DNA from: Burkholderia latens
GTDB taxonomy: Bacteria > Pseudomonadota > Gammaproteobacteria > Burkholderiales > Burkholderiaceae
NCBI RefSeq assembly: GCF_902499045.1
Contig: NZ_CABVPL010000005.1
Location: 173,601 to 237,600, forward strand
DNA: 64,000 bases
Direction: 5' to 3'
Of the stretch, positions 56,585 to 64,000 are shown one piece after another (the first letter of the stretch is position 1; every line of letters starts with the position of its first letter). Made by a program: the position numbers and the translations under genes. The notes beneath the pieces are model-generated. The model searched no databases. It saw only the letters and a list, made by a program, of their open reading frames with translations, and had not been told where the DNA came from.

Positions 56585-57277
56585 ATGAGACATGACGAAG
56601 CGGCCGCCGAAACCACCGGCCACGACGAAGCGGGCACGCCTTTGCGGCGACGCAAGGCGCACATCCGCGCGTCCAACGAGGCGCATTTGCTCGCGTGCGC
56701 GGAAGCCGTATTCGCGGAACGCGGGCTCGACGGCGCAAGCACGGCCATGATCGCGGAACGTGCGGGCGTGCCGAAGGCGAACGTGCATTACTACTTCCCG
56801 ACGAAGCTCGCGCTGTACCGCCGCGTGCTCGAGGACCTGTTCGAGGACTGGCATCGCGCGGCCGGCTCGTTCGAGTCAGGCGACGATCCGGTCGACGCGA
56901 TCGGCAGCTACGTGCGCGCGAAGATGGATCTGTCGCGACGGCGCCCGCTCGGCTCGAAGGTGTGGGCCAACGAGATCATCCACGGTGCCGCCCACATGCA
57001 CGACATCCTGTCCGAACGCGTAAAGCCGTGGTTCGATACGCGCGTGAAGGTGATCGAAGAGTGGATCGCGCGCGGGCTGCTCGCGCCGATCGACGCGCAC
57101 GCGTTGATGTACCTGATCTGGGCGACCACGCAGCACTATGCGGATTTCGATGCGCAGATCCGCGCGTTGAGCGGCAAGCGTGCGTTCACGCAGAGGGCGT
57201 TCGCCGAGAAGACGGAGCAGGTCGTGCAACTCGTGATCCGCGCGTGCGGCGCGGTGTCGCCGCGTGCGAACGCGTAG
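56585..57277 (+). CDS. RutR-like TetR-family regulator
   Basis: A 230-residue TetR regulator. The helix-turn-helix reads GASTAMIAERAGVPKANVHYYFPTKLALYRRVLED. The C-terminal domain (VWANEIIHGAAHMHDIL, YLIWATTQHYADFDAQI) is of the RutR/YcdC type that binds uracil in Escherichia coli. It is divergent from the pyrimidine operon with a palindrome in between. It should release the operon when a pyrimidine or pathway product is present. Confidence 0.9.
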   Translation: MRHDEAAAETTGHDEAGTPLRRRKAHIRASNEAHLLACAEAVFAERGLDGASTAMIAERAGVPKANVHYYFPTKLALYRRVLEDLFEDWHRAAGSFESGDDPVDAIGSYVRAKMDLSRRRPLGSKVWANEIIHGAAHMHDILSERVKPWFDTRVKVIEEWIARGLLAPIDAHALMYLIWATTQHYADFDAQIRALSGKRAFTQRAFAEKTEQVVQLVIRACGAVSPRANA

Positions 57278-57438
57278 GTTCTCCTCGGGAAAATAAAGCG
57301 GGCGACGGACACGAAGCAGGAACGACCCTGCCCGATGCCCACCGCCCGCGCCGTTGGACGGCACACATGCGGTGCCGCACGCGATGCGTCCGCGTGTGCC
57401 GCACGCGTCGGCGTGACGGCGCTGACGCGGCGCCCCCG

Positions 57439-58629
57439 TTACGCGACGCGCTCGATCGCGATCGCCGTCGCCTCGCCGCCGCCGATGCACAGCGACGCGA
57501 CGCCGCGCTTCAACCCATATGCTTCGAGCGCGGCCAGCAGCGTCACCATCACGCGCGCACCCGATGCGCCGATCGGATGGCCGAGCGCACATGCGCCGCC
57601 GTGCACGTTCACCTTGTCGTGCGGCAGGTCGAGATCGCGCATCGCGGCCATCACGACGACCGCGAACGCTTCGTTGATCTCGAACAGGTCGACGTCGCGC
57701 AGGTTCCAGCCGGTTTTCTCCGACAGCTTGCGCAGCGCGCCGATCGGCGCCGTCGCGAACAGGCCCGGCTTGTTCGCGTACGTCGAATGTCCGACGATCA
57801 CCGCCTTCGGCGCAAGGCCGAGCCGCTCGGCTTCCGAGCGGCGCATCATCACGAGCGCGGCCGCACCGTCCGAGATCGACGACGCGTTGGCGGCCGTCAC
57901 CGTGCCGCCTTCGCGGAACGCCGGCTTGAGCGTCGGGATCTTGTCGAGCTTCGCCTTACCGGGCTGCTCGTCGATCGACACGACGCTTTCCGTCTTGCCG
58001 GCCTTCACGGTCACTGGCGCGATTTCCGAGACGAAGCGCCCTTCCGCGATCGCGCGTTGCGCGCGCGTCAGCGACGCGATCGCAAACGCATCCTGTTCCT
58101 CGCGCGTGAACTGATAGGCCTGCGCGCAGTCCTCCGCGAACGTGCCCATCAGCCGGCCCTTGTCGTATGCGTCCTCGAGCCCGTCGAGGAACATGTGATC
58201 GAGCACCTGGCCGTGACCCATGCGCACTCCCGCCCGCGCCTTCGGCAGCAGGTACGGCGCATTCGTCATGCTTTCCATCCCGCCCGCCACCGCAACGCCG
58301 GCGGAGCCCGCGAGCAGCAGGTCGTGCGCGAACATCGCGGCCTTCATCCCGGAGCCGCACATCTTGTTGACCGTGGTCGCGCCTGCGCCGAGCGGCAAGC
58401 CGGCCTTCAGCGCGGCCTGCCGCGCCGGTGCCTGGCCCTGTCCGGCCGGCAGCACGCAGCCGAACACGATTTCATCGATGCGCTCGGCCGGCACGTGTGC
58501 ACGCTCGAGCGCCGCGCGAATCGCCACCGCGCCGAGCTCGCTCGCGCTGACTGCCGCCAGGTCGCCCTGAAAGGCGCCCATCGGCGTACGCGCCGCACCG
58601 ACGATTACGATCGGATCCTGTGTCGTCAT
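57439..58629 (-). CDS. Acetyl-CoA C-acyltransferase (thiolase)
   Basis: A 396-residue thiolase. The nucleophilic Cys is in VNKMCGSGMKA (near residue 90), the His is in NVHGGACALGHPIGASGAR and the second Cys is in SLCIGGGEA. GGMESMTNAPYLL is typical of biosynthetic-type acetoacetyl-CoA thiolases. It follows the SDR gene by 18 bp, so it should cleave or form the 3-ketoacyl-CoA made by that enzyme. Confidence 0.94.
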   Translation of the reverse strand: MTTQDPIVIVGAARTPMGAFQGDLAAVSASELGAVAIRAALERAHVPAERIDEIVFGCVLPAGQGQAPARQAALKAGLPLGAGATTVNKMCGSGMKAAMFAHDLLLAGSAGVAVAGGMESMTNAPYLLPKARAGVRMGHGQVLDHMFLDGLEDAYDKGRLMGTFAEDCAQAYQFTREEQDAFAIASLTRAQRAIAEGRFVSEIAPVTVKAGKTESVVSIDEQPGKAKLDKIPTLKPAFREGGTVTAANASSISDGAAALVMMRRSEAERLGLAPKAVIVGHSTYANKPGLFATAPIGALRKLSEKTGWNLRDVDLFEINEAFAVVVMAAMRDLDLPHDKVNVHGGACALGHPIGASGARVMVTLLAALEAYGLKRGVASLCIGGGEATAIAIERVA

Positions 58630-58647
58630 GATTCATTTCCTCCAGTG

Positions 58648-59415
58648 TCAGCGCGGTGCCATGCGCAGCGCGCCATCGAGACGGATGACTTCGCCGTTCA
58701 GCATCGTATTCTCGGCGACGTGGCGCACCAGCGCCGCGAACTCGTCCGGGCGGCCGAGCCGCGGCGGGAACGGCACGCTCTTGCCGAGCGCGTCCTGCAC
58801 GTCCTGCGGCATGCCGGCCATCATCGGCGTCGCGAAGATGCCCGGCGCGATCGTCACCACGCGAATGCCGAAGCGCGCGAGTTCGCGCGCGATCGGCAGC
58901 GTCATGCCGACCACGCCGCTCTTCGATGCCGCATACGCAGCCTGCCCGATCTGGCCGTCGAACGCCGCGACCGACGCGGTGTTCACGATCACGCCGCGCT
59001 CGCCGTCCGCATTGGCGTCCTGCTTCGACATTGCGTCGGCCGCGAGCCGGATCATGTTGAACGTGCCGACCAGGTTGATCGACACCGCGCGCGCGAAGCG
59101 GTCGAGCGAATGCGGGCCTTCGCGGCCGACGACCTTCTCGCCCGGCGCAACGCCCGCGCAGTTCACGAGCGCGTCGATGCGGCCGAACGCGTCGCGTGCA
59201 GCGGCGACCGCGGCCTGTCCGTCGGCCTCGCTCGTCACGTCGGTCTTCACGAAGCACGCGGCCGCGCCGAGTTCGTGCGCGAGGCTGGCACCGGCGTCTT
59301 CGTTGACGTCCAGCAGCACCGCGTGGCCGCCTGCGCCGACCACCATGCGCGCCACTGCGGCGCCGAGGCCGGAACCGGCGCCCGTAATCAGAAAAACGCG
59401 ATCCTTGATATTCAT
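58648..59415 (-). CDS. SDR 3-hydroxyacyl-CoA dehydrogenase (HSD10-like)
   Basis: A 255-residue short-chain dehydrogenase. The NAD-binding segment is [18 protein letters not shown], with Asp in LLDVNED that favours [12 protein letters not shown] and the catalytic [10 protein letters not shown] (Tyr, Lys) follow. HPF-like C-terminal features match type II 3-hydroxyacyl-CoA dehydrogenases. It lies between the acyl-CoA synthetase and thiolase genes and supplies the oxidation step of a short beta-oxidation-type route. Confidence 0.9.
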   Translation of the reverse strand: MNIKDRVFLITGAGSGLGAAVARMVVGAGGHAVLLDVNEDAGASLAHELGAAACFVKTDVTSEADGQAAVAAARDAFGRIDALVNCAGVAPGEKVVGREGPHSLDRFARAVSINLVGTFNMIRLAADAMSKQDANADGERGVIVNTASVAAFDGQIGQAAYAASKSGVVGMTLPIARELARFGIRVVTIAPGIFATPMMAGMPQDVQDALGKSVPFPPRLGRPDEFAALVRHVAENTMLNGEVIRLDGALRMAPR

Positions 59416-59449
59416 TTGCAGTCCGTATTCAGTAATCGGGAGTCGGGAT

Positions 59450-61117
59450 TCAGCGGCCCTTTTCGGCTTCCATTTTGCGCAGCACGAAGCGCTGGATCTT
59501 GCCGCTCGGGGTTTTCGGCAGCGCGTCGACGAACTCGACCGCGCGAGGATACGCGTGCGCCGACAACCGCCGCTTCACGTGCTGTCCGAGTTCGTCGGCG
59601 AGCGCCGGCGTGCCGTCGAAGCCCTTCGACAGCACGACGAACGCCTTGACGATCTCCGTGCGCTCCGGGTCCGGCACGCCGATCACGGCGGCCTCGCTGA
59701 CGGCCGGATGCTCGATCAGCGCGCTTTCCACGTCGAACGGGCCGATCCGGTAGCCCGACGATGTGATCACGTCGTCCGCGCGGCCGATGAAGCTCACCGT
59801 GCCGTCCGGTTCGAGTTCGACGTTGTCGCCGGTCCGGTAGTAGCCGCCCGCGATCGCGGGCGTGTCCTGCTGCCAGTAGCCGTCGAACCACAGCAGCGGC
59901 GAGCGCGCGATGTCGATCGCCAACGTGCCCGGCTGTCCGGGGCCGAGTTCGCGGCCAGCTTCGTCGAGCACTGCGACACGATAGCCGGGCATGGCCAAAC
60001 CCGCCGAACCGGCATGGACGACGTGCGTGAGCCCATGATGATTGTTCACGACCATCCCGAGTTCGGTCTGGCCGTAGTGGTCGTAGATCGGTGCACCGAG
60101 CGCCGCATGGAACCAGCGCACGACTTCCGGGTTCAGCGGCTCGCCTGCGCTACTGACCACGCGCAGTTGTCCTTTCAGCGGCGCGGCAGCTTCCGTGCCG
60201 GCTGCCATCAACATCCGGTACGCGGTCGGTGAACCGGCGAGGCTCGTGATGCCGAGCCGCTCGATCACGTCGTAGGTACTGTCGACCGTGAAGCTGCCCT
60301 CGTACAGCGTCGTCGCATGGCCGAGCAGCAGCGGGCCCGTGACCGCGTAATAGAGGCCATACGCCCAGCCCGGATCGGCGATGTTCCAGAAGCGGTCGCT
60401 GTCGCGCAGGTCCACCGCGTCGCGCATGTATGCGCCGAACGCGAGCAGTGCACGCAGCGGCACCGGCACGCCCTTCGGCAACCCTGTCGTGCCCGACGTC
60501 GACATCATCATGAACAGGTCGGTACCCTTGCGCGGCACCGGTTCGAACACGTCGGACTGTGCATCGAGCGCCGCGCGGAAGTCGATGTCGCCGCGCGGCA
60601 GCACGTCGCCGGATTCGCGCACCATCGCGACCCGCGGGCAATCCGCGATCTCGTCGAGCTTTGCGCGATTCGCGGTGTTGGTGACGACCAGCCGTGCATC
60701 GCTCATGCGCAACCGATGCTCGATCGCCTTCGGCCCGAACGCCGTGAAGAGCGGCTGGTAGACGGCGCCCGCACGCCACGTGCCGAGGATCGTCGCGACC
60801 AGTTCGGGCGTACGCGGCAACATGCCGGCGACCACGTCGCCCGGCTTCACGCCGTGCTCGGCCAGCAGGTTCGCGACACGCGCCGACAGCGCCTGCAGCT
60901 GCGCGAACGTGAAGCTGCGGTGCTGGCCGCCGGCGTCAATCCAGTCGAGCGCGACGGCATTCGTGTCCGCCGCCGCATGCCGGTCGCAGCATTCGACACA
61001 GGCGTTCAGGCCTCGCTCGAGATCACCGTGCAGACTGGCCGCGGCCGTCTCGATACGGAAGCTTGCCACGGCGTCGGCGTAGGCCGGCACCACCCGGGCG
61101 GTTGCTCCATTACGCAT
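59450..61117 (-). CDS. Acyl/acetyl-CoA synthetase (AMP-forming)
   Basis: A 555-residue acyl-CoA ligase. It has [15 protein letters not shown] (phosphate loop), [43 protein letters not shown] and the C-terminal catalytic Lys in [14 protein letters not shown]. It resembles medium-chain or branched acyl-CoA synthetases more than AcsA. It is the first gene of the operon and probably activates the acid that the SDR and thiolase then process. It is divergent from the AraC gene. Confidence 0.93.
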   Translation of the reverse strand: MRNGATARVVPAYADAVASFRIETAAASLHGDLERGLNACVECCDRHAAADTNAVALDWIDAGGQHRSFTFAQLQALSARVANLLAEHGVKPGDVVAGMLPRTPELVATILGTWRAGAVYQPLFTAFGPKAIEHRLRMSDARLVVTNTANRAKLDEIADCPRVAMVRESGDVLPRGDIDFRAALDAQSDVFEPVPRKGTDLFMMMSTSGTTGLPKGVPVPLRALLAFGAYMRDAVDLRDSDRFWNIADPGWAYGLYYAVTGPLLLGHATTLYEGSFTVDSTYDVIERLGITSLAGSPTAYRMLMAAGTEAAAPLKGQLRVVSSAGEPLNPEVVRWFHAALGAPIYDHYGQTELGMVVNNHHGLTHVVHAGSAGLAMPGYRVAVLDEAGRELGPGQPGTLAIDIARSPLLWFDGYWQQDTPAIAGGYYRTGDNVELEPDGTVSFIGRADDVITSSGYRIGPFDVESALIEHPAVSEAAVIGVPDPERTEIVKAFVVLSKGFDGTPALADELGQHVKRRLSAHAYPRAVEFVDALPKTPSGKIQRFVLRKMEAEKGR

Positions 61118-61252
61118 GCGTGTCTCCTGTTCGTTATGACCACCGGCGAGCCGGGGTATATCGATGATGGTAGACAGCCGTCACATTGCAATCAATGACA
61201 AACAGAATCTAGAATCGTGATCGCTTTTGCCATGTCTGGGGGACCTGAAGAA

Positions 61253-62257
61253 ATGGGGCCGCAAATGATCTCGCCGGGCTTCGTCGAGGATGCGCTCGAG
61301 AGCCTGCGCCGCCAGCACATGCCGACCGCGCCAGTGCTGCGCGCGGCGGGCCTGCCGGCGACCGTGCACGAGCCCGTCACGCCGCAGCAGTACGGCCGGC
61401 TGTGGGTCGCGATCGCGGGCGCGATCGACGACGAATTCTTCGGGCTCGCGGCCCGGCCGATGCGGCGCGGCAGTTTCATGCTGCTGTGCCATGCGGTGCT
61501 GCACGCGGGTACGCTGGAACAGGCGCTGCGGCGCGCACTGCAGTTCCTGCGTGTAGTGCTCGACGAGCCGCATGGCGAACTCGTGGTGGCCGACGGCCAG
61601 GCCCAGATCGTTCTTACGCAGGCCGGCGCGCCGTATTCGGCCTTCGCTTACCGAACGTTCTGGCTGATCCTGCTCGGCGTCGCGTGCTGGCTGATCGGCC
61701 GCCGCATTCCGCTGCAACGCATCGATTTCGCGTGCTCGAGCCCTGACCAGCGCGGCGACTACCACCAGTTCTTCGGCGTGCCGGTGCATTTCGACCGCCC
61801 CGACAGCCGGCTCGCCTTCAACGCCGCGTACCTTACGCTGCCGACGATCCGCTCCGCGCAAGGGCTGAAGGCCTTTCTGCGCGGCGCACCCGGTAATCTG
61901 CTGGTGCGCTACCGGCACGACACCGGCTGGGTGGCGAAAACGCGCGCGCATCTGAAGGCGTCGCCGGCCGCGGAATGGCCGGACTTCGACACGCTCGCCG
62001 TGCGCCTCGGCACGACCCCCGCAACGCTGCGCCGCCGCCTGCGCAGCGAGGGACAGAGCTTCGCGTCGATCAAGGACGAACTGCGCGGCGCGCTGGCTCA
62101 GTCGCTGCTGCGCGGGCAAATACTGAGCGTCGCGGAAATCGCGGCGGAGCTCGGGTTCACCGAGCCCAGCGCGTTTCACCGCGCGTTCCGGAAATGGACC
62201 GGCACGAGTCCCGGCGCGTTTCGGCGCGACGTCAATGCGGCGCAGCAGGAGCCTTGA
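61253..62257 (+). CDS. AraC-family regulator (Arabinose_bd-type N-terminus)
   Basis: An AraC-type regulator of about 334 residues. The N-terminal sensor domain is of the type seen in OruR/ArgR-like regulators (SPGFVEDALESLRRQHM onward). The C-terminal HTH pair includes DTLAVRLGTTPATLRRRLRSEG and SVAEIAAELGFTEPSAFHRAFRKW. Several in-frame starts exist (GTG 61217, ATG 61232, 61253, 61265). I chose 61253 for its upstream purine-rich GGGGGACC/GAAG stretch. It is divergent from the acyl-CoA synthetase operon and is its likely regulator. Confidence 0.88.
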   Translation: MGPQMISPGFVEDALESLRRQHMPTAPVLRAAGLPATVHEPVTPQQYGRLWVAIAGAIDDEFFGLAARPMRRGSFMLLCHAVLHAGTLEQALRRALQFLRVVLDEPHGELVVADGQAQIVLTQAGAPYSAFAYRTFWLILLGVACWLIGRRIPLQRIDFACSSPDQRGDYHQFFGVPVHFDRPDSRLAFNAAYLTLPTIRSAQGLKAFLRGAPGNLLVRYRHDTGWVAKTRAHLKASPAAEWPDFDTLAVRLGTTPATLRRRLRSEGQSFASIKDELRGALAQSLLRGQILSVAEIAAELGFTEPSAFHRAFRKWTGTSPGAFRRDVNAAQQEP

Positions 62258-62486
62258 ACGGCCGCTTGCCCGGGAGCCGGCGACCATCGTCGCATGGGCG
62301 CGCACGATCTTGATCGAGGGCAACGGCATCGGCATGGGCCGCGACGAGGCGCTCGCGAATTTCGGCACGATCGCGCGTCGGTCCCGCAACGGTGCGGCGC
62401 GGAACCGGTATGAAATACGTGCGCGGCGTCGCGCGTCGTCAAGCTCGATCACATACTGACCGGTCAGTCCGAGCAAGGTCGCTGCG

Positions 62487-63084
62487 ATGGTGACTGTCAA
62501 TCTGGTGCCGCTTCGGTGTGGGGTGTCGTCGGATCTGCCGTGTCGCTGCTGGCAGCAATTCCGTACGCGCTCGCGATCTACCGTCGCACCGTTCGCCCGT
62601 ATCTGTTCACGTGGCTGGTCTGGTCGGTCGTCACCGCGATCGCGGCCGCCGGCCAGTTCGTTGCGGGCGCCGGGCCTTCGGCATGGTGCACGGCGGCAAT
62701 CGCGCTCACCTGCGCTCTGATTTTCGGGGCCAGTATTTTCGCGGTGAACAGAGCTGGACGCGCATCGACTGGTTCTTCCTGTGCGCGGCACTGTCGGCGA
62801 TTCCGCTGTGGATGTGGACCGCTGATCCGACGCTGTCGATTTGCGTCGTCACATTGATCGAGCTCGCCGGCCTGGGCCCGACCGTGCACGAGACGCTTCG
62901 CGATCCATGGAGCGAGAGCTTCACGTATTTCGCGCTGTGCGCGTTCAAGTACGCGTTGGCGCTGCTCGCCTTGAGCACATGGAATGTGGCGGTAGCCTTC
63001 TACCCTTCGGTCAACATCCTCGCTTCGATCGGCATTTGCGTGCTGATGATGGTGCGACGTGAGGCGCTGTCGAAAGCGGAGTAG
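62487..63084 (+). pseudogene. Membrane protein gene with frameshift(s)
   Basis: Two frames together encode one membrane protein of about 195 residues with roughly six helices. Frame one gives VVGSAVSLLAAIPYALAIY, PYLFTWLVWSVVTAIAAAG and AALTCALIFGAS-type segments up to about 62735. Frame two continues with RGEQSWTRIDWFFLCAALSA, LSICVVTLIELAGLG and the C-terminus. Adding one T before ATTTTC near 62735 would give LIFGASYFRGEQSW, so one base is missing. The likely ATG at 62487 (MVTVNLVPL, with an AAGG site) is in a third frame, suggesting a second shift near 62515. Function unknown. Confidence 0.7.
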
Positions 63085-63180
63085 CCTGTGTCGAGTATGC
63101 CGAAATGCCGGGATGCGTTGGCCGCCGCCCGCTTGCCCGTTATGCGTTCAATTCCGGTCGAACCGACGCGAGGCCCCGAT

Positions 63181-63552
63181 ATGGATTCAGTGCGTGAAGT
63201 CATCGAACCGTATGAAGCCGCACTTCGCGCGGCGATGCTGGCCAGCGATGTCGACGCGCTCGACGCATTGCTGGACGACGATCTGATTTTCACGATTCCG
63301 AGCGGGGACATAATTTCGAAGCACGACGACCTGTCCGCGCATCGTGCAAAGCTGTTGCGGCTGCAGACACTCGATCGTCAGGAGACACTGGCACATGGGA
63401 TCGGGGACATGATCCTCACGATTACGAAGGCAGCGCTTGCCGGTCAGTTCGACGGCAACGCGTTCAACGGCACGTTCGCTTATACACGCCTGTGGCGCCG
63501 ATCGGGGAATAGCTGGCGCGTGGTTGCCGGACATGCGTCTCAGACCGGTTGA
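63181..63552 (+). CDS. SnoaL/DUF4440-like (NTF2-fold) protein
   Basis: A 123-residue protein of the nuclear transport factor 2 fold. EPYEAALRAAMLASDVDALDALLDDDLIFTIPSGDI and a C-terminal WRVVAGHASQ match the DUF4440 pattern. Members bind small molecules or act as isomerases; no specific role is visible. The ATG at 63181 is chosen because the domain begins there. It lies 96 bp after the frameshifted membrane protein gene. Confidence 0.82.
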   Translation: MDSVREVIEPYEAALRAAMLASDVDALDALLDDDLIFTIPSGDIISKHDDLSAHRAKLLRLQTLDRQETLAHGIGDMILTITKAALAGQFDGNAFNGTFAYTRLWRRSGNSWRVVAGHASQTG

Positions 63553-63723
63553 ATCGAGAGCGTTCACACGACGACGAGCATGCTGTGCTCGAGACGATAG
63601 TTGCGTGATAGCGGTGGTAGTTTGCGTCTACGGAAGTCTGAGGGGTGCGCTACACGCAGGGGCCGGCGTCGGTGCGCCGCCGCACAACTGCACACTCCAC
63701 ACGCATTTCCGTCGCACAAATGC

Positions 63724-63753
63724 AAAAACCCCCGCCTTGTCGGGCGGGGGTTT
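63724..63753 (-). terminator. Rho-independent terminator of the rRNA operon
   Basis: An 8-bp GC-rich stem (GGCGGGGG pairing CCCCCGCC) with a 6-nt loop is followed on the minus strand by TTTTT (63724-63728). It lies 14 bp beyond the 3' end of the 5S rRNA. Confidence 0.9.
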
Positions 63754-63767
63754 CTGGCTTGAGGGGA

Positions 63768-63881
63768 GCCTGACGATTACCTACTTTCACACGGGAATCC
63801 GCACTATCATCGGCGTAGAGTCGTTTCACGGTCCTGTTCGGGATGGGAAGGGGTGGGACCGACTCGCTATGGTCATCAGGC
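63768..63881 (-). rRNA. rrf: 5S ribosomal RNA
   Basis: The minus strand begins GCCTGATGACCATAGCGAG and ends GTAGGTAATCGTCAGGC, with internal GGTCCCACCCCTTCCCATCC and CCGAACAGGACCGTGAAACG. The two ends pair to form helix I. Length (114 nt) and sequence match a betaproteobacterial (Burkholderia-type) 5S rRNA. The last bases at the ends may extend by one or two. Confidence 0.95.
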
Positions 63882-64000
63882 AAAGGGGGTTGTTCTGCTG
63901 GCGTGGCCAACAGAACCAATCTTGGAAGAAGCAGTAATTAGTTGTGTGTATCGCACACGAGAATCAACAAGTCCTGTTAAGGCAGACTTGTTATAGGATC
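63882..64000 (-). other. 23S-5S intergenic spacer of the rRNA operon
   Basis: On the minus strand this reads from GATCCTATAACAAGTCTG to AACAACCCCCTTT and enters the 5S gene. It matches my memory of the Burkholderia 23S-5S spacer, with GATC at 63997-64000 probably the very 3' end of 23S rRNA. The rest of the operon lies to the right of the window. Confidence 0.75.

Noticed and set aside
56695-59649. A 984-residue open frame on the plus strand
   Set aside because: It overlaps the TetR gene in another frame and is antisense to thiolase and SDR. No domain signature is seen.
63737-63756. The rRNA-distal hairpin as a terminator for plus-strand genes
   Set aside because: On the plus strand only TTTC follows the stem, while the minus strand has five Ts directly after 5S. 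It is assigned to the rRNA operon.

Overview
The window looks like a secondary-replicon segment of a Burkholderia (probably Burkholderia cepacia complex) genome. The coding DNA is very G+C-rich, the genes are dominated by accessory catabolism with LysR, AraC, LacI and TetR regulators, and the right edge holds the 5S end of a Burkholderia-type rRNA operon. Organism assignment rests on the character of the proteins and the 5S sequence, not on a database search.

Layout. 1-2.6 kb: the 3' part of an acyl-CoA synthetase gene, an OmpW porin, and a TetR gene broken by one extra C. 2.7-7.9 kb: a 1380-residue CheB-CheR-PAS-kinase-receiver fusion followed by a stand-alone CheB. 8.3-15.1 kb: an inositol/rhizopine-type catabolic locus. 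It has an inositol dehydrogenase gene cut by an IS3-family remnant, an IolI-like isomerase, a second TIM-barrel protein, a LacI regulator, and a divergent desaturase/Rieske ferredoxin/ferredoxin reductase trio of the MocD-MocE-MocF type. Two matching palindromes look like the LacI operators.

15.7-31.9 kb: an osmolyte (onium-compound) locus. It has a GlxA-type AraC regulator, GbcB/GbcA-like glycine betaine monooxygenase, a LysR regulator, and a protein with the full metal and catalytic residue pattern of the DMSP lyase DddP. A 44-bp element containing a LysR box lies upstream of both gbcA and dddP. A long co-directional run follows: LysR, aldehyde dehydrogenase, FAD amine oxidoreductase, DapA-family lyase, serine hydroxymethyltransferase and a glycine betaine-type ABC transporter.

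32.3-35.4 kb: a lower-G+C patch of small lipoprotein and membrane protein genes around a TetR gene, with a 56-bp perfect palindrome and a related second site that look like its operators. 35.7-43.4 kb: a gallate degradation operon (dioxygenase, oxalomesaconate hydratase, CHA aldolase, transporter) with a divergent LysR regulator carrying two DNA-binding domains. 44.2-47.5 kb: msrB-dipZ-msrA, an exported methionine sulfoxide repair set. 47.7-57.3 kb: a Rieske oxygenase, then the complete reductive pyrimidine pathway (preT, preA, NCS1 permease, dihydropyrimidinase, beta-ureidopropionase-type amidohydrolase) with a divergent RutR-like TetR and a palindromic operator.

57.4-62.3 kb: an acyl-CoA synthetase/SDR/thiolase operon with a divergent AraC regulator. 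62.5-63.6 kb: a frameshifted membrane protein gene and a SnoaL-like protein. 63.7-64.0 kb: terminator, 5S rRNA and the 23S-5S spacer of an rRNA operon on the minus strand.
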